The notes under the pieces are model-generated. The model ran no database searches. It worked only from the letters and a program-made list of their open reading frames with translations, and had not been told where the DNA came from. DNA of 64,000 bases from CAVSDF01 sp963726715 (GTDB lineage: Bacteria > Bacteroidota > Rhodothermia > Rhodothermales > BA12). Position numbers and translations under genes: made by a program. Shown piece by piece: positions 27,416 through 36,327 of the stretch (positions within the stretch are counted from its first letter, which is position 1; each line of letters opens with the position of its first letter). The DNA lies in assembly GCA_963726715.1 (NCBI GenBank), contig CAVSDF010000006.1:186001-250000 (forward strand), written 5' to 3'.

Positions 27416-28600
27416 ATGGCCTCCTCGTTTCTGACCCGTTTCCGCTCCGGCCCCTTCCTGCGCAACGAGGCGGGCGTGCAGAAGTACGCCGAGATGGCCC
27501 TCGGGCAACTCATCCGCCGCGTCGCCAAAAGCTCCCGCATCGACCGCGAGCAGAGCGAGAGCCTGCTCGTCGAGAAGGCCAACCTGCGGCGGATGCAGCA
27601 GGAGATGACCGATCAGCCGGTGCTCGAGCCGGGCGCGTTCTTCAAGATGCAGCGGCGGCTGTGGGCGAACCAGGCCATCGTCGCGGTCGCGCTCATCGGC
27701 AGCGTGGCGATCGCGTTCATCTCGATCTCGGCCTTCCTCGAAGCCTCGTCGGCGCAGCTCGGCGTGTGGCGGTGGGTGCTCTCGGCCATCTTCGCGGCAA
27801 TTCTCGGCGGCGGCGGCCTGATCGTCACCGAGCGGCTCGTCGAGAGCGTCGTTGCGCGGCGCGGTGAGTCGGAGGCGTCGGACGAGGATGGCGACGGGCG
27901 CTTCGAGGTGCAGCCGCGTGGCGCTGCGGTGCTCTGGATGATGCTGCTCCTCGGCCTCGAACTCGGCATCCTCGGTCTCGCCGAAGTGCGCGCCTCGCAG
28001 CTGCAGGCGCAGACCGGCTCGTTCCTGCTCTACCTCGGCTTCCTCGTCGTCGCCCTGCTGCTGCCCATCGTCGGCGGTGCGATGCGGTGGGATGCGATGC
28101 GCTACGTCAACCTCTACAAGACGACCGACCTGCACCGCAAGGTCGACGAGCGCCTCTCGCGCATCGATTCGCAGCTGCGGCAGAGCGAGGAGTTCGAGAG
28201 CAACTCCTACAAGGTGCGCCTCCTGACGACGTGGGACGAGATCAACGGCTTCCGCACGATCAAGGAGAACTACAATGCGCGCAAGGGCATCACCGAGCCG
28301 CTGACCGGCCACTACGCGAGCGCCTTCGATCTCTTCCAGGGCGAGGCCGCGCGCCGCTACGAAGCCGACCTCCGCGACCTGACGTCGAAGTCGCTCCGCC
28401 GCCTCGACAGCGTCGACGGCGCGACGCAGCAGGTCGGTGGCAAGATCGGGCAGGCCCCGGCGGTGCAGGGGATCACCCCCGCCGCCGCGACGCTCGAATA
28501 CGACGGCGAGGCCTACGACGCCGCTCCGCCCACCTACGGCGCCCCGCGCGCGCCGTCGCCCGACTCGCCGATGTACCTCACGCCCAAGCCGGTGCGGTGA
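27416..28600 (+). CDS. Four-helix membrane protein of unknown function
   Basis: A 394-residue protein. The N-terminus is a cytoplasmic helical region (VQKYAEMALGQLIRRVAKSS, EQSESLLVEKANLRRMQQEM). Two hydrophobic pairs follow: AIVAVALIGSVAIAFISISA with WVLSAIFAAILGGGGLIV, then VLWMMLLLGLELGILGLAEV with FLLYLGFLVVALLLPIVGGA, making four membrane segments between about residues 85 and 220. The long C-terminus is predicted cytoplasmic and charged (LHRKVDERLSRIDSQLRQSE, EEINGFR-like TWDEINGFRTIKENYNARKG) and ends proline/tyrosine-rich. I do not recognise the family. It is closed by a strong terminator at 28623. Confidence 0.72.
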   Translation: MASSFLTRFRSGPFLRNEAGVQKYAEMALGQLIRRVAKSSRIDREQSESLLVEKANLRRMQQEMTDQPVLEPGAFFKMQRRLWANQAIVAVALIGSVAIAFISISAFLEASSAQLGVWRWVLSAIFAAILGGGGLIVTERLVESVVARRGESEASDEDGDGRFEVQPRGAAVLWMMLLLGLELGILGLAEVRASQLQAQTGSFLLYLGFLVVALLLPIVGGAMRWDAMRYVNLYKTTDLHRKVDERLSRIDSQLRQSEEFESNSYKVRLLTTWDEINGFRTIKENYNARKGITEPLTGHYASAFDLFQGEAARRYEADLRDLTSKSLRRLDSVDGATQQVGGKIGQAPAVQGITPAAATLEYDGEAYDAAPPTYGAPRAPSPDSPMYLTPKPVR

Positions 28601-28622
28601 ACGTGACGCGTTGGCTCCGACG

Positions 28623-28655
28623 CCCCGGCTCGACGCCCGTCGAGCCGGGGTTTTG
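28623..28655 (+). terminator. Strong rho-independent terminator
   Basis: CCCCGGCTCGACG (28623-28635) pairs with CGTCGAGCCGGGG (28638-28650), a 13-bp perfect stem with a two-base loop, followed by TTTTGT. It is 22 bp past the membrane protein stop at 28600. Confidence 0.93.
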
Positions 28656-28728
28656 TATGACCGAAGGCATGGCGGTCCGCCTTAGAGCGACGTACGTTGC
28701 AGTTTTAGGCTCGCCTGCCCGTCGATCC

Positions 28729-29340
28729 ATGCGCCCGCTTCTCGCTGCCGCTCTTCTAACTCTTTGTGCAGGAACGGCTGCTTGCGTGGGCCCACGCGCA
28801 CCTCTTTCGAGCGTCACAGTCATTGTCATGTTGCCAGCGCCCCTTGAGAGCGTGCCAGTTGACTCCGGCGATGTCGAGGTGCGCCTGAGGACGACGCCGT
28901 CATTTGCAGAGCCAAGGACAGCATCGCTGTCACGGCGCAAAGGACTCTGGACGGCTCGCGCCTCCGATGGGTTCGTCTGCACGTCCCCGAGTCAGACAGT
29001 GCCCACCCGCCGCCATTCCGCGTGTGCGGTGCTTGATTCGGTCCGGATGCGGCAAGTCTCGTACGACACGGTTCTCGCCCGGGAGCCGCCGTCGCAGGCA
29101 GAGATGGACGCGCTGTGGCAAGAACTGATAGACCTCAGGATCGACTCACTTGCAGAGATGACGCCTCAGGCATCCTCCGGGCTCGATGGAGTTACGACCG
29201 AGATCATCGTGCAGATCGGACCCCGCACCTTCAACGGAAGCGTGTGGGAATCCTCAGGTTGCGACGATGCAGGCAGCTTGGTGCATCGGATCGCTGCGAT
29301 CCGCAGTGCATTCTTCAAGGCGCTCGGTGTGTGGATCTGA
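28729..29340 (+). CDS. Lipoprotein of unknown function, lower GC than neighbours
   Basis: A 203-residue lipoprotein starting MRPLLAAALLTLCAGTAACV (lipobox TAAC, Cys19). The mature part has no recognisable domain: VTVIVMLPAPLESVPVDSGD, VEVRLRTTPSF, AREPPSQAEMDALWQELIDL, GVTTEIIVQIGPRTFNGSVW, HRIAAIRSAFFKALGVWI. Third codon positions use A and T far more than in neighbouring genes, and the local GC is visibly lower, which suggests recent acquisition. A TACGTTGC box at 28693, 29 bp downstream of which the frame opens upstream of the ATG, could be its -7 element. It is an isolated gene between two terminator-like hairpins. Confidence 0.62.
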   Translation: MRPLLAAALLTLCAGTAACVGPRAPLSSVTVIVMLPAPLESVPVDSGDVEVRLRTTPSFAEPRTASLSRRKGLWTARASDGFVCTSPSQTVPTRRHSACAVLDSVRMRQVSYDTVLAREPPSQAEMDALWQELIDLRIDSLAEMTPQASSGLDGVTTEIIVQIGPRTFNGSVWESSGCDDAGSLVHRIAAIRSAFFKALGVWI

Positions 29341-29353
29341 GGCCGCGGTGAAA

Positions 29354-29395
29354 CGAACACACCTGCCAGGTCCCCCGACCTGACAGGTGTGTTCG
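29354..29395. terminator. Bidirectional hairpin between convergent genes
   Basis: CGAACACACCTG (29354-29365) pairs with CAGGTGTGTTCG (29384-29395). After one mismatch, CAGGT pairs with ACCTG around a CCCCCG loop, giving an 18-bp stem. It lies between the convergent lipoprotein gene (stop 29340) and the S46 peptidase gene (stop 29417) and probably serves both. Confidence 0.75.
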
Positions 29396-29416
29396 TTCGC
29401 TGAAGAGCCAAGCGCC

Positions 29417-31515
29417 TCAGCGGCGGGGGGCGTTCGCGCGGGCGGCGCGGAGTTCGGCGAGGAGGGCGTCGGCGTGGAAGACGCTGCCGAGGGTCTCCTC
29501 GATGGCGCGCACGTCGACCATCACGTTGCGCCCGCGCCCGGCCCAGTAGAGGTAGTCACGCGTCATGCCCTCGATGGTGCGGTCGAAGTTGAGGCCGACG
29601 AGTTCGAGGTCGCGGTTGACAACGGGCGAGCCGGAGTTGCCACCGATGGTGTCGGAGGTCGAGGTGAAGTTGAGGGGCGTGTCGGTGTTGACGGCGTCTT
29701 TGGCGGCCACCCAGCGGGCGGGGAGCTTCCACGGGTAGTCTTCCGAGGCGGCCACGCCGATTCCGAACGAGGCGTGGCGGTCGTAGAGGCCGTTGATCGT
29801 CGTGAAGGGCGGCGCGAGTCGTGCCGTTGTACTCGTAGCCGCTCACGACGCCGTCGGTGAAGCGGAGCGAGAAGGTGGCGTCGGGCGGCACGGACGCGCC
29901 GTAGGCGGCGAAGCGCGCGCGCCCGAGGTCGCGGGCGAGGCTGGCTTCGCGTCCGGCAAGTCCCGCCATCGCGCTCTGCCACGCGGCGAGATCGTCGTAG
30001 AGCGCCTCGACGATGCGCGCGGCGGGGTCGGTCGTCGCGCCGACATCGGCCGTGGCGCCGGTATCCATCGCGGAGGTGGCGAGGAGCGCGGCGGCGGTCG
30101 GGAGAGGCGGCATCGCGCGGCCGGTTTCGGCGGCGTAGGCGGCGAGGGCGTCGAGGTCGGCCTGCAGGAACCCGGTCTCGACGAGCGCGGGCCGGTCGGC
30201 GACGCGGGCGAAGCGTTCGGCGGCGCCGCGAACGCCCTTCGACGCCTGCACGCTCGCCAGGGCGCGGGCCATCGTGGACGATCCGAGGCCGCCGTTTCCG
30301 AGAAGCTGGAACGCGCGCGTCTGGGCGGCGAGGGCCATCTGCTCGCGCACGACCTCGGCGATGCGCGTGGCGACGGCGCCTGCGTCGGGGCTGGCGGCGA
30401 GGAAGTCGCGCTCGGCAGCGGCGCGGCGGGCGATGAGGTACGGCGTGCCGAGGGCGTCGGTGCGGCCGCGGAAGACCTTGGCGCTGTTCGAGAGGCCGAA
30501 GCGCTGCGCGCGGACGGCGTCGACCTCGGGCGGGCGCGTGGCGATGTAGGCGTCGAGCGTGGCGATGCGGCGCTCCAGGGCGGTGCGCATCAGCGGCACC
30601 GCCACGTCGCGCTGGTAGGCGAGCTGGGCGCCGGTGAGGCCGCGGCTCGTCGAGCCGGGGTTGCCGATCACGAAGACGGGCTGGCCGGGGGCGACGCCGC
30701 GCGCGGAGATCGGGAAGTAGGTCGGCGACGACACCGGGCGCCCGCCGTCGTAGACGCGGAAGAAGGCGTAGTCGAGGGCGTAGCGCGGGTAGGTGAAGTT
30801 GTCCGGGTCGCCGCCGAAGAAGCCGAGCCGCTCCTCGGGCGCGAAGACGAGGCGCACGTCGCGGTAGCGGCGGTAGGTGTAGGCGGAGAAGCGCCCGCCC
30901 TGGTAGAGCGGCACGACCTGCACGACGATGTCGGCGTCTTCGGCGGCGGGGTCGATGGCGCGCTCGCGGAGCATCCGGACGCGGACGGCCTCGGTGGCGT
31001 CGCGCTGCGCGGCCGCGCGCTCGGCGTCGGTCTGCGGCGCGGCGGCGGCGAGAGCGGCCTCGACCTCGGCGGTCACATCGGCGATGGCGATGGCCTGGTC
31101 GGCGGTCATCCCCGGCACGATGCGCTCGGCGTCGCGGGTGGCGGCGTAGAATCCCTTGTCGAGCAGCCCCTCGCCGTCGCGGCTCACGCGCGTGATCGAG
31201 CCGACGGCGCAGTGGTGGTTGGTGGCGATGAGGCCGGTCGCCGTCACGAAGGCCGCCGAGCATGCCGGGGATGCGGAGCGAGGCGAGGCGGGCGTGGTCG
31301 AACCACGCGGCGTCGGGCGCGGAGCCATAGGTGCGGGCGAGGTAGTCGAGCGGCGGCGCCTCGAAGAGCCACATCTTGCCCCCGTCGAGCGCCCCGGCAC
31401 GGACGGTGTCGAGCGCGGCGGCGCTCGTCGGGAGGACGGTCTGCGCGCGGACAACCGGCGCGGCGGCGAGGGGAAGCGCAGCGAGGGCGGCGAGACGGAG
31501 CGAACGGAGGCGCAT
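29417..31515 (-). CDS. S46-family dipeptidyl-peptidase, DPP11-like (two frameshifts)
   Basis: Three frames join into about 699 residues, the normal length for DPP7/DPP11. A signal peptide (LRLAALAALPLAAAPVVRAQ) precedes GGKMWLFEAPPLDYL. After a shift near 31257 comes the catalytic histidine in TGLIATNHHCAVGSI, then FFGGDPDNFTYPRYALDYAF with the family's conserved Asp region. After a second shift near 29820 comes SDTIGGNSGSPVVNRDLELV with the catalytic serine. The arginine in GLNFDRTIEGM is 18 residues after that serine, the position of Arg673 in Porphyromonas DPP11, which sets Asp/Glu specificity; DPP7 has glycine there. It should release dipeptides with acidic P1 residues in the periplasm, feeding peptide catabolism. 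The frame breaks remove two bases or so each and look like assembly errors. Confidence 0.87.
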
Positions 31516-31689
31516 CGGCGGCGGGGGGATGAACGATCAGGGAAGATAGAACGGCGCGCCCGGCGGGGTGCGTGCGCGGAGACGGTGAGACGGCGCCGCC
31601 GGTCCGCATGGCGCCGCCGGTCCGGTCGTGTGACACGTCGCATCGCACGCCGCGCCGAACGCGGGCGCGGGTGGCGGGTAGACGCAGGC

Positions 31690-33750
31690 ATGACTCCCGT
31701 CCTCGCCGCCGGCGCGCTTCCGCCGTTCTTGACCCAGCTCGTCGTTCTCCTCGCGGCGAGCGTCGGCATCGCATACCTGTGCTACCGCGTGCGGCTCGTG
31801 CCCATCGTCGGCTTCCTGCTCGCGGGGGCGCTCATCGGGCCGAAGGCGATGGGCCTCGTCTCCGACGAAACGCTCGTCGCGCAGATGGCCGAAGTGGGCG
31901 TGATGCTGCTGCTCTTCTCGATCGGCGTCGAGTTCAACCTCGCGCGGCTCGCGCGGATGAGCCGGGCAATCCTCATCGGCGGCGGCGTGCAGGTGGGACT
32001 CGTGCTCGTCGTCGTCACCGGCATTCTCGTCGCGCTCGGCGTCGAGGCGCGGGCGGCGGTGTTCACGGCGGGCCTCGTCGCGCTCTCGTCGACGGCCATC
32101 GTGCTCTCGCTGCTCGCCGAATCGTCGGAGACGGACACGCCGTCGGGGCAGACGACCCTCGCCATTCTCCTCTTCCAGGACTTCGCGGTGATCGCGATGG
32201 TGCTCGTGCTGCCACTCCTCGCGCCCGACGTGCCCGCCGAGGCCGGGGCCGTCGCCTCGTCGTCGCCGACGCTCGACGCGCTCTGGCTGATGGGCCGCGC
32301 CCTCCTCGTCGTCGCGCTCGTGGCCGTCGGCGCGCGCAAGCTGGTACCCGCGTTTCTCGAACGCATCGCCGCCACACGGCGCCACGAACTGTTCCTGCTC
32401 GCCGTCGTCGCCGTCTGCTTCGGCACCGCCGCGCTCGTCGCCGCGGCGGGCGTGTCGATGGCGCTCGGGGCGTTCCTCGCGGGCCTTGTGGTGAGCGAGA
32501 GCCGCCACAGCGAACAGGCCCTCGCCGACATTCTGCCGCTGCGGACAGTCTTCAACGCCGTCTTCTTCGTCTCCGTCGGGATGCTGCTCGACATCTGGTA
32601 CGTGATCGAGAACCCGCTTCTCGTCGTCGCCGTCGCGCTCAGCGTGCTGGCCATCAAGACGCTCACGACGGGCGCGGCGGTGGCGGCGCTCGGGTATCCG
32701 GTGCGCATCGGGGCGCCGGTCGCGCTCGGGCTTGCGCAGATCGGGGAGTTTTCGTTCGTGCTCGCACAGGCGGGCGCGCTCGTCGGCCTTTACCCGGCGG
32801 GCGACGCGGAGGGCGGGAATCCGGCGTTCATCGCCGTGACGGTCGTGCTGATGGTGGCGACGCCGTTCCTCGTCAAGGCCGGGCCACGCCTCGGCGATCT
32901 CCTCGCCGCGACGCCGCTCGGGCGCATCGGCACGCGCGAGCCGGAGATGACGGGCGAGGTGGCGCTCACCGACCACGCCGTCGTGCTCGGCTACGGCCCC
33001 GCCGGGCAGCGCCTCGCCGACGCGCTCCTGGAGGTCGAGATTCCGTTTGTCATCGTCGAGATGAACCCCGTCCTCCACGCCGAGGCCGAGGCGTCGAGCG
33101 GCGCGCACCACGCCATCCGCGGCGACATCGCGCAGCGCCACATCCTCGAACACGCAGGCGTCGAGGGCGCGCGGCTCGTGGTGATCGTGGTCAGCGACCC
33201 GGCGGTCGCGCTCCGCTCGGTCGTGCTCGTGCGCGCGGTCAGCCCGTCGGTGCTCGTCGTCGTGCGGACGCGCTTCTTCAGCGAAGTCGACCTCCTGCGC
33301 ACGGCGGGCGCCGACATCGTGATCGCCGAGGAACTCGAAACGTCGATGCGGCTCGTCACGCAGACCCTCGGCGCCTTCCTCGTGCCCGCGCCCCGCGTCG
33401 ACGAGATCGTGCGGCGCCAGCGGCAGGGCGACTACCGGATCCTGCGCGACTCGATCCAGGAGGCGCACCTGATGGTCCTCCAAGCCCTCGACGCGCAGGG
33501 CCTCCACACCCGCGCCGTGCGCGTCGCCGACGGCTCCGAGGTGGCCGGGAAGACCATCGCCGTGCTTGACCTCAAACGCCGCTTCGACCTCCACGTCCTC
33601 GTCGTGCAGCGCCCGAGCGGGGCCGTGGCGGGGCCGATGGGCAGCGAGGTGTTGAACGCAGGCGACCGCCTGATCCTCCTCGGTCCGCCGCCGCGCTTCG
33701 CCGAGGTGGCGCCGCTGTTTCGTCCGGCGGAGGCTGTGGAGGCGGGGTGA
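31690..33750 (+). CDS. KefB/KefC-type CPA2 cation:proton antiporter
   Basis: A 686-residue membrane protein. The N-terminal half (about 1-400) is a Na+/H+ exchanger-type domain with about 12 hydrophobic helices: IVGFLLAGALIGPKAMGLVS, GVMLLLFSIGVEFNLARLAR, FTAGLVALSSTAIVLSLLAE, ILLFQDFAVIAMVLVLPLLA, GAFLAGLVVSESRHSEQALA, ALGLAQIGEFSFVLAQAGAL. The C-terminal half has an RCK/TrkA-N domain with the nucleotide-binding VVLGYGPAGQRLADALLEVE and VIVEMNPVLHAEAEA, then a TrkA-C domain (VAGKTIAVLDLKRRFDLHVL, LNAGDRLILLGPP). The protein is expected to exchange K+ or Na+ for H+ and to be gated by nucleotides; ion selectivity is not determined. It converges with the ABC-F gene, 25 bp apart across a small hairpin. 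Confidence 0.93.
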   Translation: MTPVLAAGALPPFLTQLVVLLAASVGIAYLCYRVRLVPIVGFLLAGALIGPKAMGLVSDETLVAQMAEVGVMLLLFSIGVEFNLARLARMSRAILIGGGVQVGLVLVVVTGILVALGVEARAAVFTAGLVALSSTAIVLSLLAESSETDTPSGQTTLAILLFQDFAVIAMVLVLPLLAPDVPAEAGAVASSSPTLDALWLMGRALLVVALVAVGARKLVPAFLERIAATRRHELFLLAVVAVCFGTAALVAAAGVSMALGAFLAGLVVSESRHSEQALADILPLRTVFNAVFFVSVGMLLDIWYVIENPLLVVAVALSVLAIKTLTTGAAVAALGYPVRIGAPVALGLAQIGEFSFVLAQAGALVGLYPAGDAEGGNPAFIAVTVVLMVATPFLVKAGPRLGDLLAATPLGRIGTREPEMTGEVALTDHAVVLGYGPAGQRLADALLEVEIPFVIVEMNPVLHAEAEASSGAHHAIRGDIAQRHILEHAGVEGARLVVIVVSDPAVALRSVVLVRAVSPSVLVVVRTRFFSEVDLLRTAGADIVIAEELETSMRLVTQTLGAFLVPAPRVDEIVRRQRQGDYRILRDSIQEAHLMVLQALDAQGLHTRAVRVADGSEVAGKTIAVLDLKRRFDLHVLVVQRPSGAVAGPMGSEVLNAGDRLILLGPPPRFAEVAPLFRPAEAVEAG

Positions 33751-33775
33751 GGCACCTCCCGCGTGGCGCGGGGGA

Positions 33776-35920
33776 TTATGCTCCCGCGAGGGCCTCCGCG
33801 CTCTGCTCCCACGCCGCGTACAGGCGTTCGAGATCGGCGCTCGCCCTCGCGTAGGCGTCGGTGGCCGTGCGGAAGGCGCTCGCGTCGGCGTAGAGGTCGG
33901 GGTCGGCGAGGCGCGTTTCGAGGGCCGACTTCTCCGTTTCGAGGGCGGCGATTTTCGCCTCGGTCTCGGCGTGTGTGCGGCGCAGGGCCTTCGCCGCGCC
34001 CGGGCTCATGCCCGCCGGAGCGCCGTCGCCACTCATCGCAGGTGCCGCCGGACGCGCAGGCGCTGCGCTCGGAGCCTTCGCGGCCGGTGACGAACCGCCG
34101 GACGACCCGCCCGAGCGGAAGGCGGCGTTGCGCGCCTCGGCTTCGGCGCGCTTCTGCTCCTTCGTCTTCTTGCCGCCCGACTTGGGCGCCGATGCCTCGC
34201 TCGATGCGAGCGGAGACGGCGCGCCCGGCGCCACGATCCGCCCGCCGACGGTCGCCGCTGCCGGAGCCGCCGCGCCCGCCTTGGCCTGCGTGCCGTTCTC
34301 GACGGTCCACATGTACTCGGCGTAGGTGCCGGGGAAGCGCTGCACGCCGCCGTCCTCGACGCGCCAGATCTCCGTCGCCACGCGGTCGAGGAAGTGGCGG
34401 TCGTGCGAGACGACGATGAACGTGCCCTCGTAGGCCCGCAGCGCCTCGACGAGCACCGCGATCGACGCCATGTCGAGGTGGTTCGTCGGCTCGTCGAGGA
34501 TGAGCACGTTGGCGGGCGTCAGCATCGCGCGGGCGAGGGCCACGCGGGCGCGCTCGCCCCCGAGAGCACGCCGACGGGCTTGTAGACGTCGTCGCCCTTG
34601 AAGAGGAACGTGCCGGCAAGGCTGCGCAGCGCCGTCTCCGTCTGCCCCTTGCCGACGACGCGGAGGCTGCCGAGGATGTCCTGCTCGGGGTCGAGTTCGT
34701 CGGCCTGGTGCTGCGCGAAGTAGGTCATCGTGACCTTGTGGCCGAGCGTCCGCGTGCCCTCGAAGGGCTCGGCGCCGCGCAGAATCCGCGCCAGCGTCGA
34801 CTTGCCCGCGCCGTTGCGCCCGATGAGCGCCACCTTGGCGCCGCGCTCGACGTGCACCGGGTCGGCCTTGCGGAAGACTTCGACGTGCCCTTCTTCGCCG
34901 TCGTAGCTCTTCGAGAACTCCGAGAGTTCGATCACCACTTTGCCCGAGCGCTCCGGCATCGGGAAGCGGAAATGCACCGTCGGCGCGTCTTCGGGCGGCG
35001 CTTCGAGGCGGTCCATGCGGTCGAGGGCCTTGACGCGGCTCTGCGCCTGCGCGGCCTTCGTCGCCTTGGCGCGGAAGCGCTCGACGAAGCGCTCCATCTG
35101 GGCGATCTCGCGCTGCTGGTTGTCGTACGCCGACTGCTGGATCGACGCGCCGCTCCTCGCGCGCGCTCAGGTAGTACGTGTAGTTGCCCGCGTACTCGGT
35201 CAGCGCGCCCCTGCACGAGTTCGGCGGTCGTCGAGACCATGCGGTCGAGGAACGTGCGGTCGTGCGAGACGACGACGACGCGTGCCCGCATAGCCCTTCA
35301 GGTAGGCTTCGAGCCAGCCGATCGAGTCGATGTCGAGGTGGTTCGTCGGCTCGTCGAGAAGGAGCACGTCGGGCTGCTGGAGGAGGAGCCGGGCAAGGGC
35401 GACGCGCATCCGCCATCCGCCCGAGAAGGTGCGAAGCGGACGGTCGAGGTCCTCGGTCGAGAAGCCCAGCCCGACTCAGAACGGCGTCGGTGCGCGGGCG
35501 CAGGGTGTGGACCTCGGCGGAGATGAGGCCACTGTGGACGCGGTCCATCTCGGCGAGCAGCTTGACGTAAACCGCGCTCTCGTGGTCGTCGATGGCGTCG
35601 AGTTCGTGCGTGATCTCGATCTCGCGGCGCTCCATGTCGAGGATGTGCCGGAAGGCTTCGAGGGCCTCGTCGCGCACGCTGCGGTCGACGAGCGCCTCCT
35701 GCGTGTCCTGTTCGAGGTAGCCGAGCGTCGTGCCGCCGGGGATGTCGAGCAGGCCGCCGTCGAGGCGCTGCTTGCCGGCGAGCACTTTGAGGAGCGTCGT
35801 CTTGCCGGCGCCGTTGGGCCCGACGAGGCCGAGGCGCAGGCCGTCGCGCAGCGCCCACGTGACGCCGTTGAGAATCGTCTGGCCGCCGAAGGCGAGCGAG
35901 GCATCGAGGAGCTGAATCAC
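33776..35920 (-). CDS. ABC-F family ATPase (several frameshifts)
   Basis: About 714 residues with two ABC domains and no membrane segments, the ABC-F (EttA/Uup/YdiF) layout of ribosome-associated ATPases. The start is a GTG: VIQLLDASLAFGGQTILNGV. Domain 1 has Walker A GLVGPNGAGKTTLLKVL, signature TFSGGWRMRVALARLLL and Walker B DVLLLDEPTNHLDID. The interdomain linker runs through QREIAQMERFVERFRAKATK. Domain 2 has GRNGAGKSTLARILRG and VLILDEPTNHLDMAS, then VVSHDRHFLDRVATEIW. The signature of domain 2 should read LSGGERARVALARAM, but one G is missing from a G run near 34562, breaking the frame. Further shifts fall near 35475, 35280, 35205 and 35155. A long Ala/Lys-rich tail and C-terminal coiled coil (AKIAALETEKSALETRLADP) end the protein. 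Confidence 0.87.
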   Translation of the reverse strand: MIQLLDASLAFGGQTILNGVTWALRDGLRLGLVGPNGAGKTTLLKVLAGKQRLDGGLLDIPGGTTLGYLEQDTQEALVDRSVRDEALEAFRHILDMERREIEITHELDAIDDHESAVYVKLLAEMDRVHSGLISAEVHTLRPRTDAVLSRAGLLDRGPRPSASHLLGRMADARRPCPAPPPAARRAPSRRADEPPRHRLDRLARSLPEGLCGHASSSSRTTARSSTAWSRRPPNSCRGALTEYAGNYTYYLSAREERRVDPAVGVRQPAARDRPDGALRRALPRQGDEGRAGAEPRQGPRPHGPPRSAARRRADGAFPLPDAGALGQSGDRTLGVLEELRRRRRARRSLPQGRPGARRARRQGGAHRAQRRGQVDAGADSARRRALRGHADARPQGHDDLLRAAPGRRTRPRAGHPRQPPRRRQGADGDGAAQPCRHVPLQGRRRLQARRRALGGERARVALARAMLTPANVLILDEPTNHLDMASIAVLVEALRAYEGTFIVVSHDRHFLDRVATEIWRVEDGGVQRFPGTYAEYMWTVENGTQAKAGAAAPAAATVGGRIVAPGAPSPLASSEASAPKSGGKKTKEQKRAEAEARNAAFRSGGSSGGSSPAAKAPSAAPARPAAPAMSGDGAPAGMSPGAAKALRRTHAETEAKIAALETEKSALETRLADPDLYADASAFRTATDAYARASADLERLYAAWEQSAEALAGA

Positions 35921-36327
35921 GGGAGAAGCGAGGGCCGGGCGGGCGGTAGAACGAAACGGGCGAATCCGCCAAACAACGCCACGCGCCGCCGCGCGGTTGT
36001 GAACGCGCGGGGGAATGGAGGATGGGGAATGGGGAATTGGGGATCGGACGGTGCAGACGTGGGAGCACGGCGCCCTCCTGCCCGCCGCTGCCCCAGTCCC
36101 CCATCCCCGATGTCCGATCCTCCATCCCCCAAGCGAAAAAGGCGGGTGCACCCCCCCAGGTGCACCCGCCTTCCCTCTTCGACGACCTTCCCTCAAAGGC
36201 CGTCTCACGCGTGTTGCGTGGATGTCTAAGGAGTACGGCTGCTCAGACGGAATTTGCGAAACGGAGTCAAAGAAACGTGTGGGCGCGCGGAAAAACATTC
36301 CGCATCCGGCGTCCATCTCCCCCGTGT
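35921..36327. other. Intergenic region between serS and the ABC-F gene
   Basis: These 407 bp hold no gene. Besides the serS terminator there is a loose inverted repeat: GGAGGATGGGGAATGGGG (from 36016) against the C-rich complement CCCCATCCCCGATG and CCTCCATCCCCC (36100-36130). This is the same G-rich intergenic style seen at several other gene boundaries. A small hairpin (GCGGAA...TTCCGC, about 36289-36305) is close to the serS stop. Confidence 0.5.
36136..36170 (-). terminator. serS: Rho-independent terminator downstream of serS
   Basis: On the minus strand GGCGGGTGCACC (36170-36159) pairs with GGTGCACCCGCC (36152-36141), a perfect 12-bp stem, followed by TTTTTCGC. It is the first strong terminator after the serS stop at 36328. 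Confidence 0.9.
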
